DNA of 10,701 bases from the NCBI GenBank assembly GCA_038247175.1, contig JBBRVD010000133.1:1-10701 (forward strand), given 5' to 3'. Below, piece after piece: positions 1-4,883 of the stretch. The notes under the pieces are model-generated. The model saw only the letters and a list, made by a program, of their open reading frames with translations, searched no databases and was not told the origin of the DNA. The DNA is from CAISIP01 sp038247175 (GTDB taxonomy: Bacteria > Pseudomonadota > Gammaproteobacteria > Burkholderiales > Burkholderiaceae_C). Every line of letters starts with the position of its first letter. Position 1 is the stretch's first letter. Made by a program: the position numbers and the translations under genes.

Positions 1-1
1 G

Positions 2-901
2 GGCGGCGTGCGTGCCGACTTGACGGTGCTGCGTCTGGGCCAGGACCATTACCGCGTGATCGACGGGGCCGACGCCGGTCACCGCGATCTGGTGTGGGTG
101 CGCCGCATGGCGCAGGACCGGGATGCCAATGTCACCGTGACGGACACCACCACGCAGTACGGCTGCCTGGGTGTGTGGGGGCCCAATGCCCGCGCCACCG
201 TCCAGAAGATTGCCGACGAGCCCCAGGCCTGGACGCATGAGAACTTCCCTTTTGCGGCCCTGCGCAACCTGAAGATCAAGGGCGTGCCGGTGCTGGCCTT
301 TCGCATCTCGTATGTGGGCGAGCAAGGCTGGGAGCTGCACTTCAAATATGAGGACGGCCTGGCCCTGTGGGATGCGCTGCACGCGTTGGGCGTCACCCCC
401 GTGGGCGTGGAAACCTACGCCAACAGCCGGCGTATGGAAAAGAGCCTGCGTCTGCAAAACGCCGATCTGCTAACCCAATACAACCTGTTCGAATGCGACC
501 TCGCCCGTCCCAAGGTGAAGGCCGCCGACTTCCACGGGAAAGAGGCGCACCTGAAATTCCGCGAGCGCGAGCATCAGCCGGCCACGCTCTGCACCTTGAG
601 CATGACCAGCAACATCGACAGCACCGGCGTGGCGCGTTACCCCGTGGGAATCTGCCCGGTGATGGACCCCGCAACTGGTGCCACGCTGGTCGACGAACTG
701 GGTCGGCGCTCCTACACCAGCAGCATCGCCTTCGGGCCGAGCATCGGCAAGAACATTGCGCTGGCCTACCTGCCGCATGCGTACGCTGAAGTGGGGCGCG
801 AACTGCAGATCCAATACTTCGCGGATGTCTATCCAGTCACGGTCGAGGCGGTGGGGTATCGGCCTTTGTACGACCCGGAGAATAGCAAGCCGCGGTCTTG
901 A
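2..901 (+). CDS. GcvT-domain protein (dimethylglycine/sarcosine dehydrogenase-like), C-terminal part, 5' end outside window
   Basis: The frame is open at the left edge, so only the last 299 residues are seen. The visible start (GGVRADLTVLRLGQDHYRV) is a mid-domain strand of the aminomethyltransferase fold and not a true N-terminus. Family-like blocks are RISYVGEQGWELHF (about residues 99-112), an R-M-E-K-S-L-R block near 141 where relatives carry an E-K-x-R signature, and a C-terminal GcvT barrel running to DPENSKPRS. Proteins of this type usually have an N-terminal FAD oxidoreductase domain fused to this folate-binding half, and demethylate N-methylated glycines with tetrahydrofolate as one-carbon acceptor. 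That half lies outside the window, so the substrate is inferred from the family only. The gene appears intact to its TGA stop. It is the reference for three degenerate fragments at 1672-2001, 2941-3008 and 3932-4043. Confidence 0.8.
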   Translation, partial: GGVRADLTVLRLGQDHYRVIDGADAGHRDLVWVRRMAQDRDANVTVTDTTTQYGCLGVWGPNARATVQKIADEPQAWTHENFPFAALRNLKIKGVPVLAFRISYVGEQGWELHFKYEDGLALWDALHALGVTPVGVETYANSRRMEKSLRLQNADLLTQYNLFECDLARPKVKAADFHGKEAHLKFREREHQPATLCTLSMTSNIDSTGVARYPVGICPVMDPATGATLVDELGRRSYTSSIAFGPSIGKNIALAYLPHAYAEVGRELQIQYFADVYPVTVEAVGYRPLYDPENSKPRS

Positions 902-983
902 CAGCGGTTATCGGAAGACCCAGCCAGTGCATGGGGATCCGGTGAAGCGACCTTCTGCGTTCTTGGAGATGACGATGCGCGCG

Positions 984-1340
984 TCAGCCGGAATGCGGTG
1001 GGATAGTCGGAGCAGCACTGATGCGATGTATGTGTGCTCGCAGAGAGGGCAGGTCCTGTTCGACCATCGACCAGACTGCGTCAATATCCACATTGAAGTA
1101 GGCGTGGATAAGGCGGTCTCGCGCGCCTGCGATCTGCCGCCACGGAACGTCAGGTTCGCTATCAGTCATCGCTTTGCTGAGGTTCTTGACGGCTTCGCCA
1201 ATGATTTCAAGTTGCCTGATGACAGCGCTCTGTGTCTTGCTGTCGGTCATGAAGTCGCTGCGCCCGGCCGTCGTGAAATCCTGGATCTCTGCAATCGCAC
1301 GGAGGACGTGATTGAGAAACAGTTGGTCGCGCTCGTTCAT
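984..1340 (-). CDS. hepT: HepT-like HEPN ribonuclease toxin (DUF86)
   Basis: This is a 118-residue all-helical protein. The HEPN catalytic motif R-x4-H-x-Y is complete at R74, H79 and Y81 (RDRLIHAY). The preceding block IRQLEIIGEAVKNLS (41-55) is typical of the family. HepT toxins are RNases that are silenced when the partner MntA adds AMP to the motif tyrosine. The ATG at 1340 is chosen because it gives the four-base ATGA overlap with the stop of the upstream antitoxin gene; a longer open frame to 1403 would run deep into that gene. All catalytic residues are present, so the toxin could be active. The family and the pairing are clear; the last 15 or so residues (SAAPTIPPHSG) look non-conserved. 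Confidence 0.92.
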   Translation of the reverse strand: MNERDQLFLNHVLRAIAEIQDFTTAGRSDFMTDSKTQSAVIRQLEIIGEAVKNLSKAMTDSEPDVPWRQIAGARDRLIHAYFNVDIDAVWSMVEQDLPSLRAHIHRISAAPTIPPHSG

Positions 1341-1627
1341 ACGGCGCGCGCCTCTGCCAGGATGCGTTGTCTGAGTGCCGGATGCAACTCGCGCTCCGTG
1401 CAAAGGTCGACCTTTACCCCGAGTACCTCTTCAAGGTCAAGCTGCAGACCAACGATTTGCAGCAATGACGTTCCCAGGGGCAGTTCGACCAACAAGTCCA
1501 CATCGCTTCCTTCGCGGTCCTGTCCGGTTGCCACTGAGCCAAACACGCGCAAACGGCTTGCCCCACACGCCGCTGCCAGCGCCAGAACGTCGTCGCGCTT
1601 GGCGGTGAGTGTTTGAGAAGGACGCAT
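1337..1627 (-). CDS. mntA: MntA-type minimal nucleotidyltransferase antitoxin
   Basis: This is a 96-residue protein with the exact GS-x10-D-x-D nucleotidyltransferase signature: G30-S31, ten residues, then D42 and D44. A likely third carboxylate is D74 in VKVDLCTE. MntA proteins neutralise HepT by AMPylating its catalytic tyrosine. The gene is first in a two-gene minus-strand operon, and its TGA overlaps the hepT ATG by four bases, which suggests translational coupling. The start codon lies only 45 bases from the GcvT-type fragment beginning at 1672. No strong Shine-Dalgarno sequence or sigma-70 promoter was found in that gap, so the expression signals are unclear. Confidence 0.92.
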   Translation of the reverse strand: MRPSQTLTAKRDDVLALAAACGASRLRVFGSVATGQDREGSDVDLLVELPLGTSLLQIVGLQLDLEEVLGVKVDLCTERELHPALRQRILAEARAV

Positions 1628-1671
1628 GATGTGATTTTGTCAGGTTTTGCACTGTTTCGAGGCAGGGTGGT

Positions 1672-2001
1672 CCGCGTCCTGGTGTGGGTGCGCCGCATGG
1701 CCCAGGACCGAGGTGCCAATGTCAAAGTGACGGACACCACCACGCAGTACGGCTGCCTGGGTGTGTGGGGGCCCAATGCCCGCACGACCATCCAGAAGAT
1801 TGCCGACGAGCCCGAGGCCTGGACGCATGAGAACTTCCCGTTTGCGGCCCTGCACAATCTGACGATCAAGGGCGTGCCGGTGCTGGCCTTGCGCATCTCC
1901 TATGTGGGCGAGCAAGGCTGGGAGCTGCACTTCAAGTACCAGGACGGCCTGGCGCTGTGGGATGCGCTGCACGCATGCCGAAGTGGGGCGCGAACTGCAG
2001 A
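1672..2001 (+). pseudogene. Broken copy 2 of the GcvT-type gene (internally deleted fragment)
   Basis: Positions 1672-1974 match 82-384 of the intact gene without indels; by hand count about 19 of the last 297 bases differ (about 94% identity), and the reading frame is preserved (LVWVRRMAQDR, YGCLGVWGPNAR, YVGEQGWELHF). At ACGC (1971-1974) the match stops and jumps to positions 785-809 of the intact gene, so about 400 bp are missing internally. The match ends at 2001, 24 bases before the yhaV stop. There is no start codon of its own and no full domain, so this is a relic. An open frame runs through it but continues into antisense yhaV sequence and should not be taken as a gene. Confidence 0.9.
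1983..2000 (+). repeat. 18-bp block shared by the intact gene and both broken copies
   Basis: GTGGGGCGCGAACTGCAG occurs identically at 791-808, 1983-2000 and 3933-3950. In copy 2 it is nearly all that remains of the 3' part of the gene. In copy 3 it is the first sequence after the inserted material. It is coding sequence of the GcvT-type gene (VGRELQ), so conservation by descent explains its identity, but its position beside breakpoints is notable. Confidence 0.85.
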
Positions 2002-2025
2002 GCGTATCGCCAGAGAAGCCAAACC

Positions 2026-2532
2026 CTACGGCCTGATGTTCGCGGCGAACTGCTTCAGACGCTGTCCCTCAGCTCGTGCCTCGGCCAGCAACTGGCTCCA
2101 GTCGTCCGGTGGGTGGCCGCTTTCCAGCATCTTGCGGAACACTCGGTAGGCGTCGTCACTGCTCTCGTAGGCGCGTTGGGTGTCCTCATCATTGACCCAC
2201 GCGAACACGATCACTTTGCTGGACAAGTGGTAGCGGAAGAACAGCCGGTACTGCTGGAAGAACTTCGCGCGGAACCAGTGTTTGCGATCATCGCCGGGCG
2301 TGCCGCCTTGGCGGTACTCCGGTCGGGCCGGATCTTGCGGGACACCATCGAAGGCCAACTTCGTGATCGCCGCCAGTCGCTTGCTTACGTTCTTCTTCAC
2401 GTACCCGACCGGGTCCTTCTGCTTGAGGGCCTCAACCTGCCTTGCCAACGCTTCAATCTGTGCGAGGAACAGCGGATGAGCAAAGACAGTCCAGCCGTGT
2501 ATGACCAGAGGCGAGGGTTCTCTTGGACTCAT
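2026..2532 (-). CDS. yhaV: YhaV-family toxin (ribosome-dependent RNase type)
   Basis: This is a 168-residue protein, slightly longer than the E. coli protein of about 154. It shows the full run of family blocks: IHGWTVFAHPLFLAQ (11-25), YRQGGTPG (73-80), KHWFRAKFFQQYRLFFRY (84-101), WVNDEDTQRAY (112-122), and DAYRVFRKML with PPDDW (127-145). YhaV is a RelE-like mRNA-cleaving toxin held inactive by PrlF. The ATG at 2532 overlaps the prlF stop by four bases (ATGA), the usual antitoxin-first arrangement, so translation is probably coupled. The gene looks complete. The C-terminal end lies 24 bases from a piece of the GcvT-type gene, so the module reached a junction without losing coding sequence. 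Confidence 0.94.
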   Translation of the reverse strand: MSPREPSPLVIHGWTVFAHPLFLAQIEALARQVEALKQKDPVGYVKKNVSKRLAAITKLAFDGVPQDPARPEYRQGGTPGDDRKHWFRAKFFQQYRLFFRYHLSSKVIVFAWVNDEDTQRAYESSDDAYRVFRKMLESGHPPDDWSQLLAEARAEGQRLKQFAANIRP

Positions 2533-2858
2533 TCATCGTCTGCCGACAGGACGGTATTGAGATCGACTTCGACGCTGCCGACCAGCGACTGGAGCCGTTG
2601 GACGAAACCAGCATCCATGGCCTGCAGGCGTTCGGGATGGCTGGCAATGTCGCGGGCCAAGAAGCCCAGGAACTGTCTGAGCACCGGGTCGTCACCCTCG
2701 GATGCCTCGGCGCGGGTCAGCACCACCTCGCCGCTGGCATGGATGGCATAGTGGATTTTGTCGCGCTTGCCAAGCCGAAGGGCGCGACGCACGGTTTCTG
2801 GCACTGTGGTCTGGTAGCGGTCGGTCAGGGTGGATTCGACTTCGAGGGTGGCGGGCAT
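2529..2858 (-). CDS. prlF: PrlF/SohA-family antitoxin (AbrB-like swapped-hairpin DNA binder)
   Basis: This is a 109-residue protein, against about 111 in E. coli PrlF. The N-terminal AbrB-type block includes TLTDRYQTTVPETVRRAL (10-27), then DKIHYAIHASGEVVLTR (33-49). The C-terminal toxin-binding half contains FLGFLARDI (63-71) and an acidic end (SADDE). PrlF binds and neutralises YhaV and, with it, represses their common promoter. The start is supported by AGGAG on the minus strand (plus positions 2865-2869), six bases before the ATG. The inverted repeat at 2893-2934 over the promoter fits autoregulation. Confidence 0.93.
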   Translation of the reverse strand: MPATLEVESTLTDRYQTTVPETVRRALRLGKRDKIHYAIHASGEVVLTRAEASEGDDPVLRQFLGFLARDIASHPERLQAMDAGFVQRLQSLVGSVEVDLNTVLSADDE

Positions 2859-2890
2859 GGCGCTCTCCTGGCAATGGATTGACGCTGCGC

Positions 2891-2919
2891 ATGGTAATGC
2901 AATCGCCTTGCTTGGTCAA
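2891..2919 (-). promoter_or_regulatory. Predicted sigma-70 promoter of prlF-yhaV
   Basis: On the minus strand, TTGACC (2914-2919) and TACCAT (2891-2896) are separated by 17 bases. The -10 box lies about 32 bases upstream of the prlF ATG, leaving a short leader with the AGGAG site. This is one of the better promoter matches in the window, but it was found by eye only. Confidence 0.6.
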
Positions 2920-2934
2920 TGCGAATGCATTGCC
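2893..2934. promoter_or_regulatory. Imperfect 12-bp inverted repeat, likely PrlF/YhaV operator
   Basis: GGTAATGCAATC (2893-2904) pairs with GAATGCATTGCC (2923-2934) at 10 of 12 positions, with an 18-base spacer. One arm covers the predicted -10 box and the other lies just beyond the -35 box, so a bound repressor would bracket the promoter. A further AATGC at 2918-2922 lies between them. Assignment to PrlF is by position. Confidence 0.5.
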
Positions 2935-2940
2935 TATGAG

Positions 2941-3008
2941 ACCCCGCAACCGGAGCCACGTTGATCGACGCGCTGGGCCGCCGCACCTACGCCACCAGCA
3001 TCGCCTTC
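2941..3008 (+). pseudogene. Broken copy 3 of the GcvT-type gene, upstream piece
   Basis: This 68-bp stretch matches 666-733 of the intact gene without indels, with about 11 mismatches (about 84% identity). It reads ATGATLIDALGRRTYATSIAF in the same frame as ATGATLVDELGRRSYTSSIAF of the intact gene. Several of the changes are synonymous or conservative, as in a paralogue that was once functional. It starts just after the prlF operator and ends 26 bases before the -35 box of the next module. Confidence 0.85.
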
Positions 3009-3034
3009 TGGGCAGCATTGCAGCGCTCGCTGGC

Positions 3035-3064
3035 TTGCGCTGTGAGGGCGGAGCGGCGTAAAAT
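3035..3064 (+). promoter_or_regulatory. Predicted promoter of the Phd-type/VapC module
   Basis: TTGCGC (3035-3040) and TAAAAT (3059-3064) are 18 bases apart and precede the antitoxin ATG by about 30 bases. The last base of the -10 box is the first base of the 16-bp palindrome. Found by eye; the -35 match is weak. Confidence 0.5.
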
Positions 3065-3079
3065 GACTACATGTAGTCA
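3064..3079. promoter_or_regulatory. Perfect 16-bp palindrome, likely operator of the Phd-type antitoxin
   Basis: TGACTACATGTAGTCA is its own reverse complement. It sits immediately downstream of the -10 box, where RNA polymerase would start. Phd/YefM antitoxins bind palindromes of this size in their own promoters. An AAGAGG ribosome binding site (3081-3086) follows, then the ATG at 3094. Confidence 0.7.
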
Positions 3080-3093
3080 CAAGAGGTGTCGCC

Positions 3094-3339
3094 ATGGAAA
3101 TACTGCAAATTCGTGAAGCCAAGGCCAGTTTTTCTGCGCTGGTGGCCGCCGCCGAAAAAGGTCGGCCCACACTCGTCAGCCGTCACGGCCAACCTTGCGC
3201 CATGATTGTTCCCGTGGCCGACGGCGCGCGTCTCTATCCCATGGAGATGCCCAACCTGGCCAACTATCTACTGTCGTTGCCCGAGCCGCTGGAGACAGAA
3301 CGCGACACTACGCCTCTCAGGGGTATGGATTTTGCATAG
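3094..3339 (+). CDS. Phd/YefM-family antitoxin
   Basis: This is an 81-residue protein. The N-terminus EILQIREAKASFSALVAAA (2-20) followed by EKGRPTLVSRHGQPCAMIVP (21-40) is the classic Phd/YefM DNA-binding fold (I-x-E-A-K, then V-x-R-H-G-x-P-x-A-x-I-x-P). The C-terminal half (41-81, ending RGMDFA) is the probable toxin-binding tail. It should neutralise the PIN-domain toxin encoded directly downstream and repress the operon through the palindrome at 3064-3079. The start has a good AAGAGG site seven bases upstream. Its stop lies eight bases inside the toxin gene. Phd-type antitoxins are often paired with VapC-type toxins. Confidence 0.9.
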   Translation: MEILQIREAKASFSALVAAAEKGRPTLVSRHGQPCAMIVPVADGARLYPMEMPNLANYLLSLPEPLETERDTTPLRGMDFA

Positions 3340-3784
3340 CGGCTACCTGCTCGACACCAGCGTGGTATCAGTCCTGGCACCTGGGCGTCAAGGCCTTGTG
3401 CCTACCCCCTTGAGTACATGGTTGCAGGCGCATCACGAGCAACTCTTTCTGCCCTGTATTGCCGTGGCTGAAATGGCGCAGGGCATTGGCAAATTGCGCC
3501 GCGCCGGTGGCGTAAAGCGTGCCGATCGGCTCGACCGGTGGCTTGACGGCCTATTGGCCGCGTACGACGACCGCATCCTGCCGCTCGATGCGCTTGCCGC
3601 CCGCCTCGCAGGGCGAATATCGGATGCCGCCATTGCACAGGGTTGCCACCCCGGTTTTCCCGACGTGGCTATCGCGGCGCTGGCTCAGAAAGCCGGTTTG
3701 CTATTGCTGACCTGCAATCTCAAGCACTTTCAGCCCCTGGGCGTGGCCTGTGTCGACCCGTTGATCGAACTGCCGCAAGGCTGA
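3332..3784 (+). CDS. vapC: VapC-type PIN-domain ribonuclease toxin
   Basis: This is a 150-residue PIN-domain protein. The acidic active-site residues are D8 in YLLDTSVVS, E47 in AVAEMAQGIG, probably D98, and D111 in GFPDVAIAALA. LLTCNLKHF (125-133) is the usual late strand (often T-R-N-x-x-x-F). PIN toxins are Mg-dependent RNases, many of which cut tRNA or rRNA. The start is a TTG at 3332, chosen because it puts the first strand at the expected distance and overlaps the antitoxin stop by eight bases; no ATG is available before the D8 motif. All four acidic positions are kept, so activity is plausible. Confidence 0.9.
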   Translation: MHSGYLLDTSVVSVLAPGRQGLVPTPLSTWLQAHHEQLFLPCIAVAEMAQGIGKLRRAGGVKRADRLDRWLDGLLAAYDDRILPLDALAARLAGRISDAAIAQGCHPGFPDVAIAALAQKAGLLLLTCNLKHFQPLGVACVDPLIELPQG

Positions 3785-3795
3785 AGAACCGTCGC

Positions 3796-3870
3796 ATGCT
3801 GCGCCCGGTGATCGAGAAAGTCCTCGCTCATCCGGGCCTGGATCCTCAACCGTCACCCCTTGCGCCCTTG
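3796..3870 (+). pseudogene. Probable IS91-type transposase C-terminal remnant
   Basis: The frame reads MLRPVIEKVLAHPGLDPQPS and then PLAPL. The block V-I-E-K-x-L-x-H followed by a proline-rich tail resembles, from memory, the last residues of IS91/ISCR-type rolling-circle transposases. Only about 25 residues are present, with no catalytic tyrosines or HUH motif, so it would be a dead end-piece. It begins 12 bases after the vapC stop, inside the material that splits copy 3 of the GcvT-type gene. The match is short and rests on recall alone. Confidence 0.4.
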
Positions 3871-3931
3871 CTTGAGGGTATCGGTCACGATCCCCGTAAT
3901 GACCGGTCGCGATTGTCCGCAATACCCATCA

Positions 3932-4043
3932 GGTGGGGCGCGAACTGCAGATCCAGTATTTTGCGGATGGCTATGCGGTCAAGGTCGAAGCGTGGGGCTA
4001 CCAATTCTTGTGCGACCCGGAGAACACCAAGCCGCGGTCTTGA
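3932..4043 (+). pseudogene. Broken copy 3 of the GcvT-type gene, 3' end with stop codon
   Basis: This piece aligns without indels to 790-901 of the intact gene, including the TGA stop, with about 20 mismatches in the last 111 bp (about 82% identity). It reads VGRELQIQYFADGYAVKVEA and ends DPENTKPRS. Its divergence equals that of the 2941-3008 piece, so the two probably come from one copy. Between them, 56 bp of the gene (734-789) are replaced by the Phd-type/VapC module and the transposase remnant. The 204 bases that follow, up to brnT, hold only a start-less open frame ending at 4229 that I could not assign. Confidence 0.88.
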
Positions 4044-4217
4044 GAACGGGCGTTTCGACAACCGGTCGATACGCTGAATTGCCTGAGTGACGACGAGTCG
4101 ATCGCCAACTGGATCCGGCTGGCCATTGGCCTAGTCGAGTCTGCTACCGGACCAAGATCAACCAGACCGGCCATGCTTGTCGATTTGGCTGGTATCCGGC
4201 GTGGACGCTTCTTTCGG

Positions 4218-4247
4218 TTGGCGATCTAATGCCAATTAAGGTATATT
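4218..4247 (+). promoter_or_regulatory. Predicted promoter of brnT-brnA
   Basis: TTGGCG (4218-4223) and TATATT (4242-4247) are separated by 18 bases. The -10 box directly abuts the proposed TTG start codon. Either this is not the working promoter, or translation begins at the GTG at 4257 on an almost leaderless transcript. Confidence 0.35.
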
Positions 4248-4256
4248 TTGTATACC
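4240..4256. promoter_or_regulatory. Inverted repeat at the brnT start, possible BrnA operator
   Basis: GGTATA (4240-4245) and TATACC (4251-4256) are exact reverse complements separated by TTTTG. The repeat covers the candidate -10 box and the TTG start codon. BrnA proteins are ribbon-helix-helix repressors of their own operon, so this is the natural candidate site; the assignment is by position. Confidence 0.5.
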
Positions 4257-4520
4257 GTGATTCCCTTTGAGTTTGACGCTGCGAAGAGTAAGCTGATTCG
4301 CGCAAAACACGGCATCGACTTTGTTCAGGCGCAGCGGCTCTGGAGCGACCCAATGCTGCTGGAGATCCCGGCAAAGACGGATGACGAACCGCGGTACCTG
4401 GTGATCGGGCGCATCGATGGGAAGCATTGGTCAGCCGTCATTACCTACCGGGGGGAGAACGTCAGAGTGATATCCGTTCGTCGCGCACGCACAGAAGAGG
4501 TGCAACTGTATGAAAGCTAA
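4248..4520 (+). CDS. brnT: BrnT-family ribonuclease toxin
   Basis: This is a 90-residue RelE-fold toxin. Family blocks are FEFDAAKSKLIRAKHGIDF (7-25), LWSDPMLLEIP (31-41), DDEPRYLVIGRIDGK (45-59), AVITYRG (63-69) and VRVISVRRARTEEVQLYE (72-89). BrnT cuts RNA, blocks translation and is neutralised by BrnA; toxin-first gene order is normal for this family. The start is uncertain. TTG at 4248 has AAGG six bases upstream, but it lies within an inverted repeat; GTG at 4257 would remove three residues and still leave the conserved F-E-F-D. The coding sequence and its flanks look visibly more AT-rich than the surrounding host genes, in keeping with transfer. Confidence 0.93.
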   Translation: MYTVIPFEFDAAKSKLIRAKHGIDFVQAQRLWSDPMLLEIPAKTDDEPRYLVIGRIDGKHWSAVITYRGENVRVISVRRARTEEVQLYES

Positions 4521-4779
4521 GAAATTGGAGCAATTGTTCGACCAGGATGTCGACATCACGGCTTCTTTGGACCTGTCCAAAGCCAAGCGCGTGCGGCAAG
4601 AGCAGAAGCGGGTGAATGTTGATTTTCCGACGTGGATGATTGACTCGCTGGATCGGGAAGCCAGCAGACTGGGGGTTACCAGACAGTCTGTCATCAAGAT
4701 TTGGCTGGCCGAGCGATTGGAGGCCACCGCTTCCAATTTGCCGCTCCAGCGGACGCGCGCAGGTGCCGTGCAACGCTGA
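4510..4779 (+). CDS. brnA: BrnA-family ribbon-helix-helix antitoxin
   Basis: This is an 89-residue protein. The N-terminal arm (LEQLFDQDVDITASLDLSKA, 6-25) wraps the toxin in known BrnA-BrnT complexes. The DNA-binding ribbon-helix-helix spans about 34-71 (KRVNVDFPTWMIDSLDREAS, then RLGVTRQSVIKIWLAERLE). The start overlaps brnT by 11 bases and has AAGAGG nine bases upstream. The last 13 residues (LPLQRTRAGAVQR) lie beyond the usual family end and are of a kind I associate with read-through into integron cassette recombination sites, so the original stop may have been replaced at a junction. Role: neutralises BrnT and represses the operon. Confidence 0.92.
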   Translation: MKAKKLEQLFDQDVDITASLDLSKAKRVRQEQKRVNVDFPTWMIDSLDREASRLGVTRQSVIKIWLAERLEATASNLPLQRTRAGAVQR

Positions 4780-4786
4780 TCGTTGC
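4770..4786. repeat. Short inverted repeat spanning the brnA stop
   Basis: GCAACG (4770-4775) and CGTTGC (4781-4786) are exact reverse complements around CTGAT, which contains most of the TGA stop. There is no following T-run, so it is a poor intrinsic terminator. Together with GCTCCAGCGGACGCGC just upstream (4743-4758), it could be the remains of a cassette recombination site, but the conserved core sequences are not evident. Confidence 0.35.
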
Positions 4787-4817
4787 TACAAGGGCTTCCC
4801 CTACACACTCGAACGTC

Positions 4818-4845
4818 AACCCGCCGGGGTGCATTGGAGCGGGTT
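4818..4845. repeat. 7-bp inverted repeat in the brnA-downstream gap
   Basis: AACCCGC (4818-4824) and GCGGGTT (4839-4845) are exact reverse complements with a 14-base loop. No T-run follows on either strand. It lies between brnA and the truncation point near 4884 and could be a weak transcript-end hairpin or part of a recombination junction. Confidence 0.3.
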
Positions 4846-4883
4846 CCGTGGAGGCCGGCAGGCTCAGGATTCAGGCAGCGATG

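Noticed and set aside
1613..2149. 178-residue plus-strand open frame across the copy 2 relic
   Set aside because: Its middle is the GcvT-type fragment, but its beginning is mntA upstream DNA and its end is antisense to yhaV, so it is a chance fusion frame.
4044..4229. Start-less open frame reading SDDESIANWIRLAIGLVESATG, weakly like phage head-tail connector proteins
   Set aside because: It has no start codon or ribosome site, directly follows the stop of the GcvT-type relic, and the resemblance covers about 20 residues only.
984..4779. CRISPR array or intact integron platform in the accessory segment
   Set aside because: There are no regularly spaced direct repeats and no integrase gene; the modules lie in both orientations and clear attC core sites are not visible.
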